64,000 bases of DNA from positions 53,079,700-53,143,699 of the forward strand of contig OY744531.1 of the NCBI GenBank assembly GCA_963556195.1, given 5' to 3'. This DNA comes from Sepiola atlantica. Its lineage: Eukaryota; Mollusca; Cephalopoda; Sepiida; Sepiolidae. The position numbers and the translations under genes were made by a program. The notes beneath the pieces are model-generated. The model did no database searches. It saw only the letters and a list, made by a program, of their open reading frames with translations, and was not told where the DNA came from. This document shows positions 11,538-23,535 of the stretch, one piece after another. Positions within the stretch are counted from its first letter, which is position 1; every line of letters starts with the position of its first letter.

Positions 11538-12765
11538 TTTTATCGATTATTATAGATTATTATTATCATCAATATTTATAAATATCATTGCTTGCCATTT
11601 CTGCACTATTACCGAGATTATTATTATTAATAATAATAATATTAATGTCTTTACTATTATTATCATAATTATAATTGTTTGTAGCAGTAGCAATGACTAT
11701 ACAACTACGTTTATTACTATTGTCAACACTATTGCTATAACCATAGTTATCGTCATCTAGCTTTTGCTACTATTCTTATTATTAGTGTTGGTAGCAATGG
11801 TGGTATTACCATTAGTGATATTGCCATTATTTTTATTTTTTATTATTATTACTATTATTATTACTACCACTATTACTACCACTATTATTATTTTATTATT
11901 ATTTTATTATCATTATAATTATTGTTACTATGTTATTATTATTATGGTTACCATTGTTATTATTATTACAGCTATCATTATTATCATTAACATTATTGAT
12001 ATTTTTAGTAGTATTGCACCCACTAATTTTACTATTATGAATAGAATTATTCCTATTATCATATTTACAACCACTATGATTGATATTATGGCTATCTTCT
12101 TCTTTATTATTATTTTTTTTAATTATTATTATCATCTATTTCCTGATTATTTTATTTTATCCAACTATTACTTATTATTAATTATTATCGATTATAATTG
12201 ATTACTATTATTGATTACTATTATTATTATCATTATTATTATTATTATTATTAATAATATTATTTATCAATAGCATTACTTGCCATTTCTACATAATTAC
12301 CGATATTATAATTATTATTATCATTATTCTAATTTTTATTATTATTATCATTATAATTACCACTTATTGTGTAAACTAAATTAATTTGTTAGTGATTTTT
12401 TTAAATTTATTAATTAATGAAAATTTGATAAGTTTAAAACAAACGGTTAAAACTAAGAACAAAAAAACAAAACCAGTAGCCCAATGTATTAACGACCCCT
12501 GTCTTCCCCCTAACACACACACACACATATATAGGCTACTAATATATCGCTGACTTATGCTACGTGCTTTTTTTAACCCTAGACTGATTTTGACACGTCC
12601 CATCGCATGTCTCCCTTCCCCTGACTCGATCCTAAACGACCTCATTTTATCTCTATTTATTTCTATACCGGTCTATATATCTATCTATCATCTATATATC
12701 TATCTATATTTTTATTCATCTATCTACCTTTTTATTATATCTCTCTCTTTTCACCTTATCTTACT

Positions 12766-12889
12766 TTATTTTATTTTATTTTATTTTATTTTATATTTTA
12801 TATTTTATATCTTATATTTTATATTTTATATTTTATATATTATCTTTTATATTTAATATATTATATTTTATATTTTATATTAAGTATTA

Positions 12890-12962
<73 letters not shown>
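12766..12962. repeat. (TTTTA)n, (TATTT)n and (TTA)n compound tract
   Basis: TTTTA units, then TTTATA variants, then about 22 TTA units at 12894-12962, all inside the foldback element. Confidence 0.95.
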
Positions 12963-13173
12963 TATCTATTATTTTTATTTTTTATTTTTGATTATTTGAT
13001 TTTTGGATTTTTGGATTTTTTGATTTTGATTTTGAGATTTTAATTCTTAACGGTCCCAACCACGTGATTTTGCAAATTTAAATTTCAAATTTCTTTTCTT
13101 TTCCTACATTTTATTCTTTCCAAATATGATCTAAGGTTAAGATCGGATTCTAACTCTATCTGATGAAATCTCA

Positions 13174-13250
13174 GTTTGTAATAGCTGTTGATCGATAACA
13201 TCGACATGCCAGTGTCGCAGATACTGTACATATCTGTGTAAATAAAAATA

Positions 13251-13260
<10 letters not shown>
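13174..13260 (-). repeat. Right terminal inverted repeat of the foldback element
   Basis: Begins GTTTGTAATAGCTG and ends AATAATCATATATA. It is the reverse complement of the left arm apart from changes near CAGATACTGTACATATC. Confidence 0.9.

Positions 13261-13303
<43 letters not shown>
13253..13303. repeat. (TA)n microsatellite
   Basis: TA repeats continuing from the right inverted repeat of the foldback element. Confidence 0.97.
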
Positions 13304-13306
<3 letters not shown>

Positions 13307-13726
13307 GCATAAAATATATATTAATTTTTTAATAAATAGTTCAAACTATTGAAGGTAATTCCTCGATGAGGGTAAACATTTTACAACAGAGTATATATAA
13401 ATAAACGACATCACGCTCAATTCCAGTGACCTAAGCTTTATTGATTTCTCCCAAATCCAGATATGTCGGTACAATTGATAGAGTGCATTGAGACAAATTG
13501 TTTTTTAGTATATAAATAAGTTATAAAATCATAGTTATGTTAAAAAAAGAGAAATACTTATTCTGAATATAAAGATACGAAATGCTACATAGATGAAAGA
13601 TCCTTAATGTAGATGTATATTACTTGTTGTTTATACATGTGCGAAATGAACCGACAAATGCACTATATTTTATACTTTGGAAAAAAAATGAATAAAAACA
13701 TTGTTACTGGAATTTAGCGTAATATT

Positions 13727-13728
<2 letters not shown>
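13304..13728. other. Unassigned
   Basis: No gene or repeat recognised. Confidence 0.4.

Positions 13729-13786
<58 letters not shown>
13729..13786. repeat. (TA)n microsatellite
   Basis: About 28 TA units. Confidence 0.97.
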
Positions 13787-13789
<3 letters not shown>

Positions 13790-14017
13790 TGGCTGAAGAT
13801 TGCTAGAGTGATTTGTTTATAAATATAAGCGAATCCAACAAAATATTAAATTTCGATCTGAGCGCGATCCAACCTTCAAACCTATAGTATCATGTTTAGT
13901 TGACCTGATCTTATGTAACATTATTAATCAATAAATAGTATGATTTTATTATTAAATAATTTTGCACTGTGTTGGAGTGTTTTCTACCAAGCCAAACCAG
14001 AGATTGTATATATATAT

Positions 14018-14821
14018 CAGTGGTTTTCAACCAGGGTTCCGTGGAACTTTAGGGTTCCGCCAGTACAGTCCAGGGTTTCCGCAATTTCTAAATTTGAACA
14101 ACGAACTAATAAACAACATATTAAGTTCAATTTCCCAAATCAATTTTATTAATATATGCATATTTTTTAACCCTATACGGTCCGACATATGAAAACATGC
14201 TTTAAAAATTGTATATTTATACAAATACAAGTATACAAATATTATTATTATTTAGTGTATGTAGATATAAAATAAATTATCTATATGTAATTTCCAAGAA
14301 TACTATTGCTTAAATATGATTGGCTGATAGCTTCCACTAATTATAAGTATTTTTCATTCTAAGTATGAATATTTTATTAGTTGCCGTATGGAAACTGTGG
14401 ACTGTAAAGAGTTAAATCTTTTAATATGATTAAACTCGTTACATTCATTAAACTCTTTTACAGATTTTACAACCATGGATAGATTTGTGAAAAAACGCAA
14501 GACAGATGCAAGACACAATTGTGTGTGTCTATCAAAAACACGACCCAATCTTAAAGAGTTGTGCAAGAAACACCAGGCTCAAGTTTCCCATTGACTTTTT
14601 CATATGAATAAATGTAATCTATTCAAACATAAACATTTTTGTTTTCATTTCATGTACAATACTCTGAACATGAGTATTTTCATTTTATTACAAATTTATT
14701 TTTTTTGTATAATTAAATGCTGTTTTTTGCATGAGACAACCAAAATTTTGCACAGGGGTTCCTCGAGCCAGTGGAATGTTTCCATGGGGTTCCACTTCAG
14801 CAAAAAGGTTGAAAAGCACTG
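14018..14821. mobile_element. Internally deleted hAT-type DNA transposon, 804 bp
   Basis: It starts CAGTGGTTTTCAACC and ends GGTTGAAAAGCACTG, short inverted ends of the CAGTG type typical of hAT elements. Subterminal GGTTCC blocks are also inverted (GGGTTCCGTGG on the left, GGGGTTCCACTT on the right). The flanks are ATATATAT on both sides, compatible with the 8-bp hAT target duplication but uninformative inside TA repeats. Beyond them AAACCAGAGATT (13994) is also mirrored by AATCTCTGGTTT (14834), so the inverted structure is larger than the hAT core. The interior holds the start of a transposase-like frame. Confidence 0.72.
14475..14594 (+). pseudogene. hAT transposase N-terminal remnant (39 codons)
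   Basis: An open frame MDRFVKKRKTDARHN...KKHQAQVSH, with a good start context (ACCATGG). It follows a pyrimidine-rich TCTTTTACAG that looks like a splice acceptor, 14 nt before the ATG. The MDRFxKKRK start is familiar from hAT-derived transposases of the ZBED/FAM200 type. The frame stops after 39 codons and none of the BED finger or catalytic RNase-H-like core remains. Confidence 0.45.
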
Positions 14822-14845
14822 ATATATATATATAATCTCTGGTTT

Positions 14846-15138
14846 TGTTAATCCTGAAGTACGAACACGATAATCTTCTAAATAGAAGAGGTGAGCTAAT
14901 AGCGAAGTGCAAGCATAAATGTAAATTTAAAATAACGAACAACTCATAATCCAAGATGCATTAAAATCAAAAGCGATGGATATACTGAATTGGGTCTGCC
15001 TAGATTGTTCTTATCCGTTACCATTTATCCGTGAATACCCATTATGATCCTTTATCTATGTATCTCTTGATTTCACCATGATTAAATACCATTATAACTA
15101 TTAGTATCGAGATCTCAATTATTAGATATTTTTATACA
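14846..15138. other. Unassigned
   Basis: No gene or repeat recognised. Confidence 0.4.
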
Positions 15139-15418
15139 TATATATATATATATAAATATATATATATATAGGTGTGTGGGGTGTTATGTGTTTATGCGAG
15201 TATATATGTATGTGTGTGTATGTGTGTCTATATATGTATATATGTGTGTATTTGTATATATATATGTATGCATGTATGTATTTATACGTGTATGTGTATA
15301 TATGTGTATGTAGGTATGTGTGTATGTGTATATGTATATATATGTATATGTGTATATATATATATATGTATATATGTATGTGTGTATGTGGATATATATA
15401 TATATATATGTAATTATA
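15139..15418. repeat. TA/TG-rich low-complexity tract
   Basis: Mixed TATA, TGTG and TATG units. The Cys/Tyr-rich frames read from it are not coding. Confidence 0.95.
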
Positions 15419-15600
15419 TATTTAATATTTTATATGTTTATATTTTTATAGCTGATATATATTTATATATTTAATATTTTTATAGCTAATAATAATATTG
15501 TCAATGTTTTCTTAAATCTTATTATCATCATATTTAAAATATTCAAATAAGCTATTAATAATATTGCTAACATTTTCTTTTCTAAACTAAATTGCTATAT
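15419..15600. repeat. Short direct duplication
   Basis: TAATAATATTG followed by a TTTTCTT block occurs near 15487 and again near 15556. TTTTTATAGCT occurs near 15443 and 15477. Confidence 0.5.
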
Positions 15601-15620
15601 TCTGAATTGATATAGACTAG

Positions 15621-15623
<3 letters not shown>

Positions 15624-15694
<71 letters not shown>
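15624..15694. repeat. (TA)n(GA)n microsatellite
   Basis: About 21 TA units then about 13 GA units, directly left of a tRNA-derived SINE. Confidence 0.97.
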
Positions 15695-15698
<4 letters not shown>

Positions 15699-15699
15699 G

Positions 15700-15996
15700 T
15701 AAAGGTAAAGGTTGCATAGTCTGGACGCGCACGAGTGTCGTTGCCGACATCGCACACTGCCCATAGCCGTAGCGGCGGTGATTTGTTAAGAATCACAGTG
15801 TCTAGGGCACAGCATATGAAAGGCGGAGCCCATCCCTCTCCTTCCGTCGCCTTGAACCTTCCCTGAGTTTTAGTCAGATACCCATTTACTGCTGGGTGGA
15901 CAGAGGGAGTTTTCAGAGCCGAAAATTCGATTGCCGTGAGTGGGATCGTCCAGCCCAAAGACAAGTGCTATAACCACTCGTCCACAGGCCCTCCCT
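15700..15996 (-). mobile_element. tRNA-derived SINE, ~300 bp
   Basis: The minus strand begins near 15996 with GGGCCTGTGGACGAGTGG, which holds an A box, followed by GGCAATCGAATT as a weak B box. A ~220-bp body then runs down to the simple GTAAAGGTAAAGG end and (GA)n(TA)n. GC content is clearly above that of the neighbourhood. A 113-codon antisense frame across it is an artefact. Confidence 0.6.
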
Positions 15997-16085
15997 TTAT
16001 ATATATATAGCTCATTAGGTAAAACTAATTCGAGCTCCTGGCACTTGCAATCTTTACATTGAGATATTTCTTACATTCAGTCAGT

Positions 16086-16152
16086 GTCGTAGGGGCTAGC
16101 AGCGCCGACTGTCAGCTCGACGGTTGAGGTTCAATCCCGGCTTGAGGCACTA
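16086..16152 (+). mobile_element. tRNA-like SINE fragment
   Basis: A strong B box (GGTTCAATCCC, 16128-16138) sits downstream of a degraded A-box region (GGGGCTAGCAGCGCCGAC). No complete cloverleaf forms. Confidence 0.5.
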
Positions 16153-16478
16153 ACTGGTCTAGCTATGATACAGCGAAACAGTCTGTATGTGGATGACTAT
16201 ATATATATATATATATGTATGTATATATGTGTATGACAGGGTTTCTACACTTTATCGTCTGACAATCTATTTTCGGTTTTGTTCTTTCCTCTCATTTCCA
16301 AGCTTGATTGTCAGTCGCCGGACGAACAATTTTAAAGACGATTTGGGGGAGCTTGGGTTGGGCGGTTGGGCGGTTGGGGGGTCCTAGATAGGCTGACCTA
16401 GACAAGCTGACCACGTGTTGCTATACCTTATCTTCCTTTCACACGCCGTAGTAAATCATACAATTTCCCCCTCTCTCT

Positions 16479-16605
16479 ATATATATAAAATATGTTGTCA
16501 CTCTCCTCCCCCTTAATATACATCTTAAATAATTCATTTCCCCCTCTCTCAAGATATGTAGTAAATATGTTGTCGCTCCCTCTATATGTGTATTTGAATT
16601 GTGGG
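16479..16605. repeat. ~75-bp direct duplication
   Basis: AATATGTTGTCACTC near 16490 recurs as AATATGTTGTCGCTC near 16564, each preceded by CCCCTCTCTC-type sequence. Confidence 0.6.
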
Positions 16606-16766
16606 TGTGAGTTTCTCTTTTTTCATTTTCAATGTTCGAAATAAATTATTGCACCGGTGATTATGTGATTCCTTGTTACTTTATTTTATTTTATTCTTGC
16701 TCTGTTTATTACATTGAGCTCTCATACCCATATTTCCTTCTGGGATTCATTTCACTCTAACAAACA

Positions 16767-16770
16767 CACA

Positions 16771-16839
<69 letters not shown>
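16767..16839. repeat. (TC)n(TA)n microsatellite
   Basis: CACACTCTCTCTCT run passing into TA repeats. Confidence 0.97.
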
Positions 16840-16841
<2 letters not shown>

Positions 16842-18520
16842 TATGTATGTATAACAAAGCCGTGAACACGTAAAAACTGACTAAACTACCTTGCAAAATC
16901 CGAATTAAGCGTATCATCTTCGAGACTAATCACTTCTACAAATATCATTCTGAGAAAAATGTCCTTGAGAATAGGTGCAAATCCTTAATCACTGATCATC
17001 TCTCGCCAAATCCACGCGATCGAATAATACTGTTGTACTATTGTGTAATTGTGTTAGGGATAGGGTTAGGGGTGTATTCTTAATTGGCCAGTCAGCTTAC
17101 TTCCTTTATTATCAACCGATGGTCAACGCAAACAGATGATTTATTCGTTACTAATCAGCGTTTGTCTGGTTCTTTTATTTTACGGCAAATCAACCCTTTT
17201 ATGTCATTTATATGAAATATAATACTATGTTTGTCTCGTTTATTTAAACGTGTATTAATCCCTTTTCGATTATTTGATGTCGAAATAAAATACGATAGTT
17301 GGTCTCGTCGTTTTCTTAAAATATAAACCCTTTTAAAATTATGTAGCAATACCAGCTTCGAAGCGTATCAGATGCTTTGAATGTTGGCCGACCGCTAACT
17401 AGAGAAAAATCACTCACTTTCCTAATACGAGATTTTAATTGTTGGAAATATATCATTTCTACATGTGTGAGGAACTAATGCGCATTGGTAGAAATCCACT
17501 GACTTTTAAAGAGACGGACTAAAAGCAAACGGAAATTTTATTTTGGACTGTTGAGAGAAAGCATTTATGTTGGAAATGTTGTCACGGTGTTGAATAAACA
17601 GGAGTTTTTCTTCAGTTTGGGCCATAATTGTTACATTAGTATAGCTTTATATGCATCTTTGTTTGTTACAGGTAATTTAATTAAAAAAAATAAGGCTTCT
17701 AACCTTTTTACGGCATATGAGCCAAGTATAGTTTATTTAATGTCGAAATACGATTTTCTAACTGGAGGAAACAGGTTAACCTGTTTACATCATGCAGACT
17801 CATTTTAATGTATTTTAAATAAATAATTATTTTTTTATTATTATTGGTGCACGGTAATAAATATGGTTTCTTTTATTTTTAGGTAAGTGACATCCTGTAT
17901 TTCAAAGTTATACATCTGCAGAGATGAGCATGTTCTCCAAAATTCACATTGTTACTAAAATAACGAAAAACGTAAGTAAAGAAAAAGACTTCAATTTCTT
18001 TTTTTCTTAAAGTAAAATTGCTAAATATGGCATATTTTCCCGTGTCAGCTCCCAATTCGGTTCATGGTAAGTCTCCACTCATGAATCATGTTCAAACTCA
18101 ACGCTATAATCTTTCGAATCTGCAAGGTGGAAACCTGGATAATGTAATAAGGTCAGAATGCAATAAAACCCGCAAAACATGCGGAACTCGAGTAAAGAAA
18201 AACGATTGTTTTTTAGTTGTTCTCTGGATTTTTTTTCTGTGGATCTGTTGGCTACTAGATCGAACCTTTCTTGTTATCCTTTACTTCTTTCAAACCCCAG
18301 TCACTTGCCTGATATGTGTACCTTCATGGTCATACCGCGTCTTCTAATGTCCTCCTTACCCGTGTTGTTCGTCTGTGTCTAAGAAAATGTATCCGTCATT
18401 TACAAAAATTGTTTTGCTGTATTCTAAAGTGTTCGGTCGAATCCATTACAATACGTTTTAGGTGATTTATAGTTTTATGTATTTGTATTATTTTATTATA
18501 TTTAGTTTCATATTAAAAAT

Positions 18521-18525
<5 letters not shown>
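16840..18525. other. Unassigned; telomere-like patch at 17053-17073
   Basis: Frames of 64, 85 and 109 codons (17155-17349 minus, 17551-17808 and 18018-18347 plus) show no recognised domain. TTAGGGATAGGGTTAGGGG at 17053 is three degenerate telomere-type units. Confidence 0.4.

Positions 18526-18561
<36 letters not shown>
18526..18561. repeat. (TA)n microsatellite
   Basis: TA repeats. Confidence 0.95.
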
Positions 18562-18564
<3 letters not shown>

Positions 18565-18651
18565 AATAAATATAAACTCCATCTGTTATATATACGTTTA
18601 TACATATTATACATTATTTTTTAGGTAGTTTTGGATTTGCTCTATCAATTT

Positions 18652-18903
18652 TCATTGATTAATTTGATATGTCTTAAAGGCGTCAGGATGGCGAGTAATT
18701 GCCTTATTTAATTGTCTAAATATTTTATTTTGATCGCCACCTTGTTTAATCATTCTTATTATTAAGGCAGAAATTTGGGGTATAAAATTTACTAATTTTA
18801 AGGTAACACGAGCAATTCGCAGGAATTCGGACATAATGCTCTCGTAAAAAATATAGACAGGGCAGGTACTATTTTTATGTAGTTTGTGTTTCCGTGTGTT
18901 CAC
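18652..18903 (-). pseudogene. Reverse-transcriptase element C-terminal fragment (weak)
   Basis: The minus-strand frame reads SEFLRIARVTLKLVNFIP and then IIRMIKQGGDQNKIFRQLNK and RHPDAFKTY. The spacing IAR...F...QGG...K...HP..F..Y resembles the region downstream of the RT domain in a family of invertebrate reverse-transcriptase elements that I know from memory but cannot name securely; Penelope-like is one possibility. The fragment at 20705-20930 on the same strand may be the upstream part of the same insertion. No catalytic motif is present. Confidence 0.35.
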
Positions 18904-18923
18904 AGTTTAATTTTAACTCCTTA

Positions 18924-18925
<2 letters not shown>

Positions 18926-18965
<40 letters not shown>
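18926..18965. repeat. (TA)n microsatellite
   Basis: TA repeats. Confidence 0.97.
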
Positions 18966-18968
<3 letters not shown>

Positions 18969-19784
18969 TCGGACTAAATTGTTTGAACCAGAACCAAGGT
19001 GAACGGCAACAAACCAATTCAATCCCGAAGGGTGTGTAATAGTTGGGATTATGATTTCCTAGGTTCGATCTGAACCATACCTGATTACGACAAAACAATT
19101 AGACACTTTGCGAATCAGACACTAGAATCAGAATGTGACAAGTATTCATAAGCTTGGCATCTCTTGTGTGGGTGACTCAGGCGACAAGCTGGAGGGAGAA
19201 AATATCGTATTCTGACAAAGGATCTTTCTATTGAGGTAATTCCTGGGTTTCCAGGATGATGGCAAAAATGCCTGCGGTTGGTATGAAAAAGTGAGATTGC
19301 AAGGCCAGTTAGCATTTTTTTTTAATAAAAAGGCAAAATCCAAAATTATTTTTGTTTGTTCGCTATATCTGTCCCCTCTTTCCAACGCTCTCTCTTATCT
19401 CTCGTCTTTTTTAGGTATTAATATTTGTGGTGATGTGCAATACTGTTCATTATCGACTGTTCTAATTTATATTATAATTAGTTTTATTACTTTTGGCTAT
19501 TACAAAACAGACAAAGAAAAAGAGTTACGCAACAGTGATACAAAACGTATAAAATAAGGGAGTGTGTCAAACAACACAGAGTGAGATAGGGTGAGAGTAA
19601 TAGGCAGAAACTTACTAAGAAATGGGGGACTTGCAAATTGCAGCTTATCATAACAATTTAAATGAAAGTTGTTTTAAACATACCTCTATATCAAGGAAAA
19701 ATTAAACATTCATTTTGTGTGTTTGAAATACATGGGACAAAGCCTTAGGAGGGAAATTAATTTTTGATTAACTCAACGTTTTTA

Positions 19785-19786
<2 letters not shown>
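18966..19786. other. Unassigned
   Basis: Overlapping short frames occur at 19115-19557 on both strands. None has a recognised domain. Confidence 0.4.
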
Positions 19787-19858
<72 letters not shown>

Positions 19859-19859
19859 A
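19787..19859. repeat. (TA)n(TG)n microsatellite
   Basis: About 27 TA units then GTGTGTGTGTG. Confidence 0.97.
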
Positions 19860-19960
19860 AACGGTTAAGTGGTAAGATAAGCTTTTTGTTTGTAGTTCAA
19901 GATCTGATGTCTTTCTCCGGCTCTGTTTCTATTGCTAGAACTTGAATTTTCATGATATAA

Positions 19961-19968
<8 letters not shown>

Positions 19969-20043
<75 letters not shown>
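19969..20043. repeat. (TA)n microsatellite
   Basis: TA repeats with one ATACATATA variant at the left. Confidence 0.97.
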
Positions 20044-20046
<3 letters not shown>

Positions 20047-20704
20047 ACATGAAAAATCTACCTGAACGAATCTAAATAAAGGTAAGTATGTTTATATGCT
20101 TATATATTTGAATCTACAGGATTAACGCCTAAACTAATTAGCCGATCATTATGGACATTTAAACGCAGCTGCTACAAGTACAATGCTATGTGAGCTATAT
20201 TTAGTTTAATTTAATTCATGCAAAGGGGGTAAAAAGAAAGTGGAAGCCCTTCGTGGAAATTCATATAGCTTGTAAAGAATGTTTCTTGAATGTGTACACA
20301 AGTGGGTAAAATGTAAGTTCTTTTTCTTTTCAAATAATGTTATTTTTTTAAGAAATTAGGGTTTAGTTACTTTGAATTTTATTTAAATGTATGTATATTA
20401 TTTAAATGTATATATATTATTTAAATGTATATATATATCAACAATATTCTAATGTGTTCAGATGAGCCAATTGTATCAAGCATAATTGGTGTAATGCTAT
20501 ATCTGAACATATACAGCGTCTTTTATATGTACAAAGTTCTGTGTTGATTCAGCTCAGTTTCGGATTCATATCTGAACGACCGTTTAGAGCTTTTAATATT
20601 CATGTTATATCTTTATAGTATTGAAACTCTATAGATCTTCTTTGTTTTTGTTTGTTTGTTTATTTGATTTTCCGCTGGATTATGTCATCGTTTTGTAACA
20701 TCAT
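20044..20704. other. Unassigned; short 18-bp tandem repeat at 20383-20437
   Basis: TATTTAAATGTATGTATA-type units repeat three times. I see nothing else. Confidence 0.45.
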
Positions 20705-20930
20705 TCATAAAAAAATAGTTAGGGATAACCATGCCCAATGAAAGATTTCCCAACATGTTTGCGTCATCAAACAATTGTTGTAAACGTTGTTAATGACTTT
20801 GAACCATTTTATATTAGTATTCGTCTCCTTCCATTGGTTCAACTTTAGTTTCCTCCGTAAATTGGGGTAGATATTTTCGAATATGCATTTACTAATCATA
20901 TTTATGTTTTTGCTGTTGCAGATTATTCAA
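20705..20930 (-). pseudogene. Reverse-transcriptase-like fragment (weak)
   Basis: Minus-strand frame NLRRKLKLNQWKETNTNIKW followed by FKVINN. The pattern LNQWKxTNxxIKWF resembles the segment just before RT motif A in an invertebrate retroelement family recalled from memory. Motif A itself (FDxxxFYPS) is not found. It lies 1.8 kb upstream, in the minus sense, of the fragment at 18652-18903, in the order expected for one decayed element. Confidence 0.3.
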
Positions 20931-21404
20931 CCCAATCAAAATCAACGTAGGAAAAAATAGTTCATGCACAACTGGCGAAAGTGTCGGGTTTTCCAAATAT
21001 GTGTCTTCACAATGTATTGTATGAATGTCTCAGCAAATTCCAAAATTTGTCGGGGAAACTCCGGCATCTTCGTTAAATTCTTACATGATATGCTGCATTT
21101 TTATGGAATTTTTAAAAAGATTTAAAGTCAAACGCCTGGCTACAGAATTGGGATAAAATCCAGTGCCCATCAGTCAAAAACTGCGTTACGATTACATGCA
21201 AATGGATATTTATAGGAACGCGATTAAGATCGTATTTCTGGTCTGTCTAATGAGCACTAAGAGCTTGAAATCATTACTAACAATCTATTAAAACAACGTA
21301 ATGTAATAATGTAATATTTAGCTTTGTATGAGAAGGCATAGAACTCTGTATATTCGTAAGATTCAAAAGGTTGTGCCGGTTTTAAAATCGTATCTTCACA
21401 GTAC
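20931..21404. other. Unassigned
   Basis: No gene or repeat recognised. Confidence 0.4.
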
Positions 21405-21421
21405 CCCCTCTCTCCTCTCTA

Positions 21422-21506
<85 letters not shown>
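21405..21506. repeat. (TC)n(TA)n microsatellite
   Basis: CCCCTCTCTCCTCTC passing into TC repeats and then about 23 TA units. Confidence 0.97.
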
Positions 21507-21509
<3 letters not shown>

Positions 21510-21591
21510 AACCATGATAATGACGGTGAGATAGCCAGAAAGATGTGTCCATGGATAACTTGTATGTACGTAAAAATAATTAAAAGTAAAA

Positions 21592-21656
21592 GGCGTCGAA
21601 GTACAATGGTAACACTCCAGACTGCAGACTATAATTACGGGTTCGATCCTTGCCTA
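21592..21656 (+). mobile_element. tRNA-like SINE fragment
   Basis: A clean B box (GGTTCGATCC, 21640-21649) lies about 30 nt after an A-box-like GTACAATGGTAACA. The reverse orientation of the same type is seen at 39442-39531, where GTAGTCTGACGC corresponds. Confidence 0.55.
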
Positions 21657-21702
21657 ATCAACCATGCATTCAATGGTTAACGTTTATGTATGAAAAAATA
21701 TT

Positions 21703-21706
<4 letters not shown>

Positions 21707-21760
<54 letters not shown>
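21707..21760. repeat. (TA)n microsatellite
   Basis: About 26 TA units, 50 bp after the SINE head. Confidence 0.97.
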
Positions 21761-21762
<2 letters not shown>

Positions 21763-23347
21763 TGTGTATCAATGCACGCTATCTATTATTAAATTGTCTA
21801 AATAAAGTTATACAAAATTCGAGATGAATGAACGTACACTTATAATTGAGAAAATAAATTGATTACGCGGCCATATATAAGGCAAGTCCGTGATCGAACT
21901 ATACTCTGACGCACACATATACGCACGCACACATATATAAAATCACATATGGCATACGCCTACATTAGTACACACTTATATATGTTGAACACGTTCTTTT
22001 AAAAAATTAATTTGTTTAAGAGTAACACTTTTTACAAAAGTTTTAGATAAACTCATAACTATGTCGTCCGATTACAAATAATAAGTAGAGGTGTGTGTCA
22101 ATGTGTAAATAAATTATTATTCGCACTATGGAATCAGCTAGGCTGTTCAAATCCTGGTCATATCTACTGCTATCATTGACACACCCGTACAAGCAATTTA
22201 TAGTTAAGAATATAATTTGTATCTATCTCTCCTACACACGTACCTAGTCTATTGATACTAAACCAGTAGTGACAATAGGGATTTAGGCGGAGAATATAAA
22301 ATGTAGATTTTAAATATGGTTCCAAAACAAGCGTACGTAAATTTATGAGAAAGAAAAACAGGAAAAATATAATGAGTGCCGAGATGAAACTCACAAAAGT
22401 ATGAACGAAGAAAAAACGCATGAAAAGGAATAAGCGAAAAGACCTGAATATGGAACTGATAGTATATATGTGCATGTTAATGCCACTGCGGGTTTAATAT
22501 TCATTAACTGGAAGAACTTTTATATTATTATATTGTAGGCGACTAGGATTGTTTTAACTAAACAAATAAAATATATTTAATTTACTTTAACGAAATTCTT
22601 ATTTTCAATATCGTCAGAGAATAGGACTTGTCCCTTATAGCCTTAGGACTAAGATTAAAATGTAATATATTCGTCAAGCATCAGCTTGATGTTAAAATTA
22701 GAGATGATAGAAAATGATTACATTTCATGGAATTCGACTAATGGTAGATGAAAATTGCGAGCATGTGCGTACGAATTAGGGTCAGGCATTAGTACGCTGT
22801 GCTGGGTCCTTTTAAATCCCACCCAGTTCAAGTAGCCCTTTTGCTTGCTAAGTGACTCTTGTTGCTTTTTGTTTTGTTTTCGGTAATAGAGATTCTCCAA
22901 GAGGCGCACTCGACACTTTTATTTTTATCGTTAACCTCCCGAATTGTTTTTTTGATTTATCCTTTGTTTCACTCCAAACAAACTAGAATCTATGCGCGAT
23001 TTACTCTTTACAAGGATTGAGAAGTCTTACTAACTTACCTCTAAATATATTTTATTTTTTATTTTTATTTTTGTTGTATCACTTCCAATTATTTTGCAAT
23101 GACCAGAGGGTTGTGTAGTCGCCAACAACACTTCTCTTCAAACGTTGGCAAAGAAACAACAACAAGTCGGGACAAAACAGATAAGGGCTGGTGCTATGTC
23201 GGCTTTTCCTCCCCCGATACGTATTTGTCTCCCAAGACTTAAGGATCTAGTCTAATAGTTCACCAAAATCTAGGAAGAGTAGATAGTTCAATACCTTTCT
23301 AATAACGTATTAGGTAAAGTTATTAAGTATTCTCTTCGAAAATGCAG
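21761..23347. other. Unassigned
   Basis: Frames at 22173-22475 and 22718-22909 (minus) have no recognised domain. Nothing else seen. Confidence 0.4.
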
Positions 23348-23454
23348 AACGTGCTTTTCCCAAATGGTCAACATCTAAGTACGAACTGGATGCAACATTG
23401 CTCAACTTCGTTGATGCAACGACGAACCCCGATGTTCACGAAAGATATAAAGTA
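23348..23454 (-). pseudogene. 5S rRNA-like sequence, copy 1 (most diverged)
   Basis: The plus strand reads like the complement of a protostome 5S rRNA: TTTTCCCAAATGGTCAACAT, CTAAGTACGAACTGG, AACATTGCTCAACTTCGTTG, then GATATAAAGTA at the 5S 5' end. Copies at 37029 and 58192 in the same orientation confirm the pattern. It is too diverged to be functional. Confidence 0.6.
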
Positions 23455-23535
23455 CCGTTTGCTCAACGTAATATTCTTTCTGTTAGATTCATTTTCATTG
23501 ATCAGTTTCTGAAGACGAAACAGCCGATGGCAAAA

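Larger units (their letters stand above)
11451..13260. mobile_element. 1.8-kb foldback-type element with 87-bp inverted ends
   Basis: The left arm (11451-11537) and right arm (13174-13260) are inverted copies with about two mismatches. Both contain GATGTTATCGATCAACAGC or its complement. The interior is almost entirely TTA/ATT-rich, and its block ATCGATTAT...TTGCCATTTCTGC...TTACCGA is duplicated directly at about 11539-11625 and 12186-12310. The outer edges run into TATATA on both sides, which would suit a TA target duplication of Tc1/mariner type, but (TA)n makes the exact end ambiguous. No transposase was found. An open frame of 145 codons at 11764-12201 is simply TTA repeats. Confidence 0.75.

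Noticed and set aside
15623..15964. 113-codon minus-strand frame
   Set aside because: It crosses a SINE body and a (GA)n(TA)n tract; composition at its end is pure repeat.
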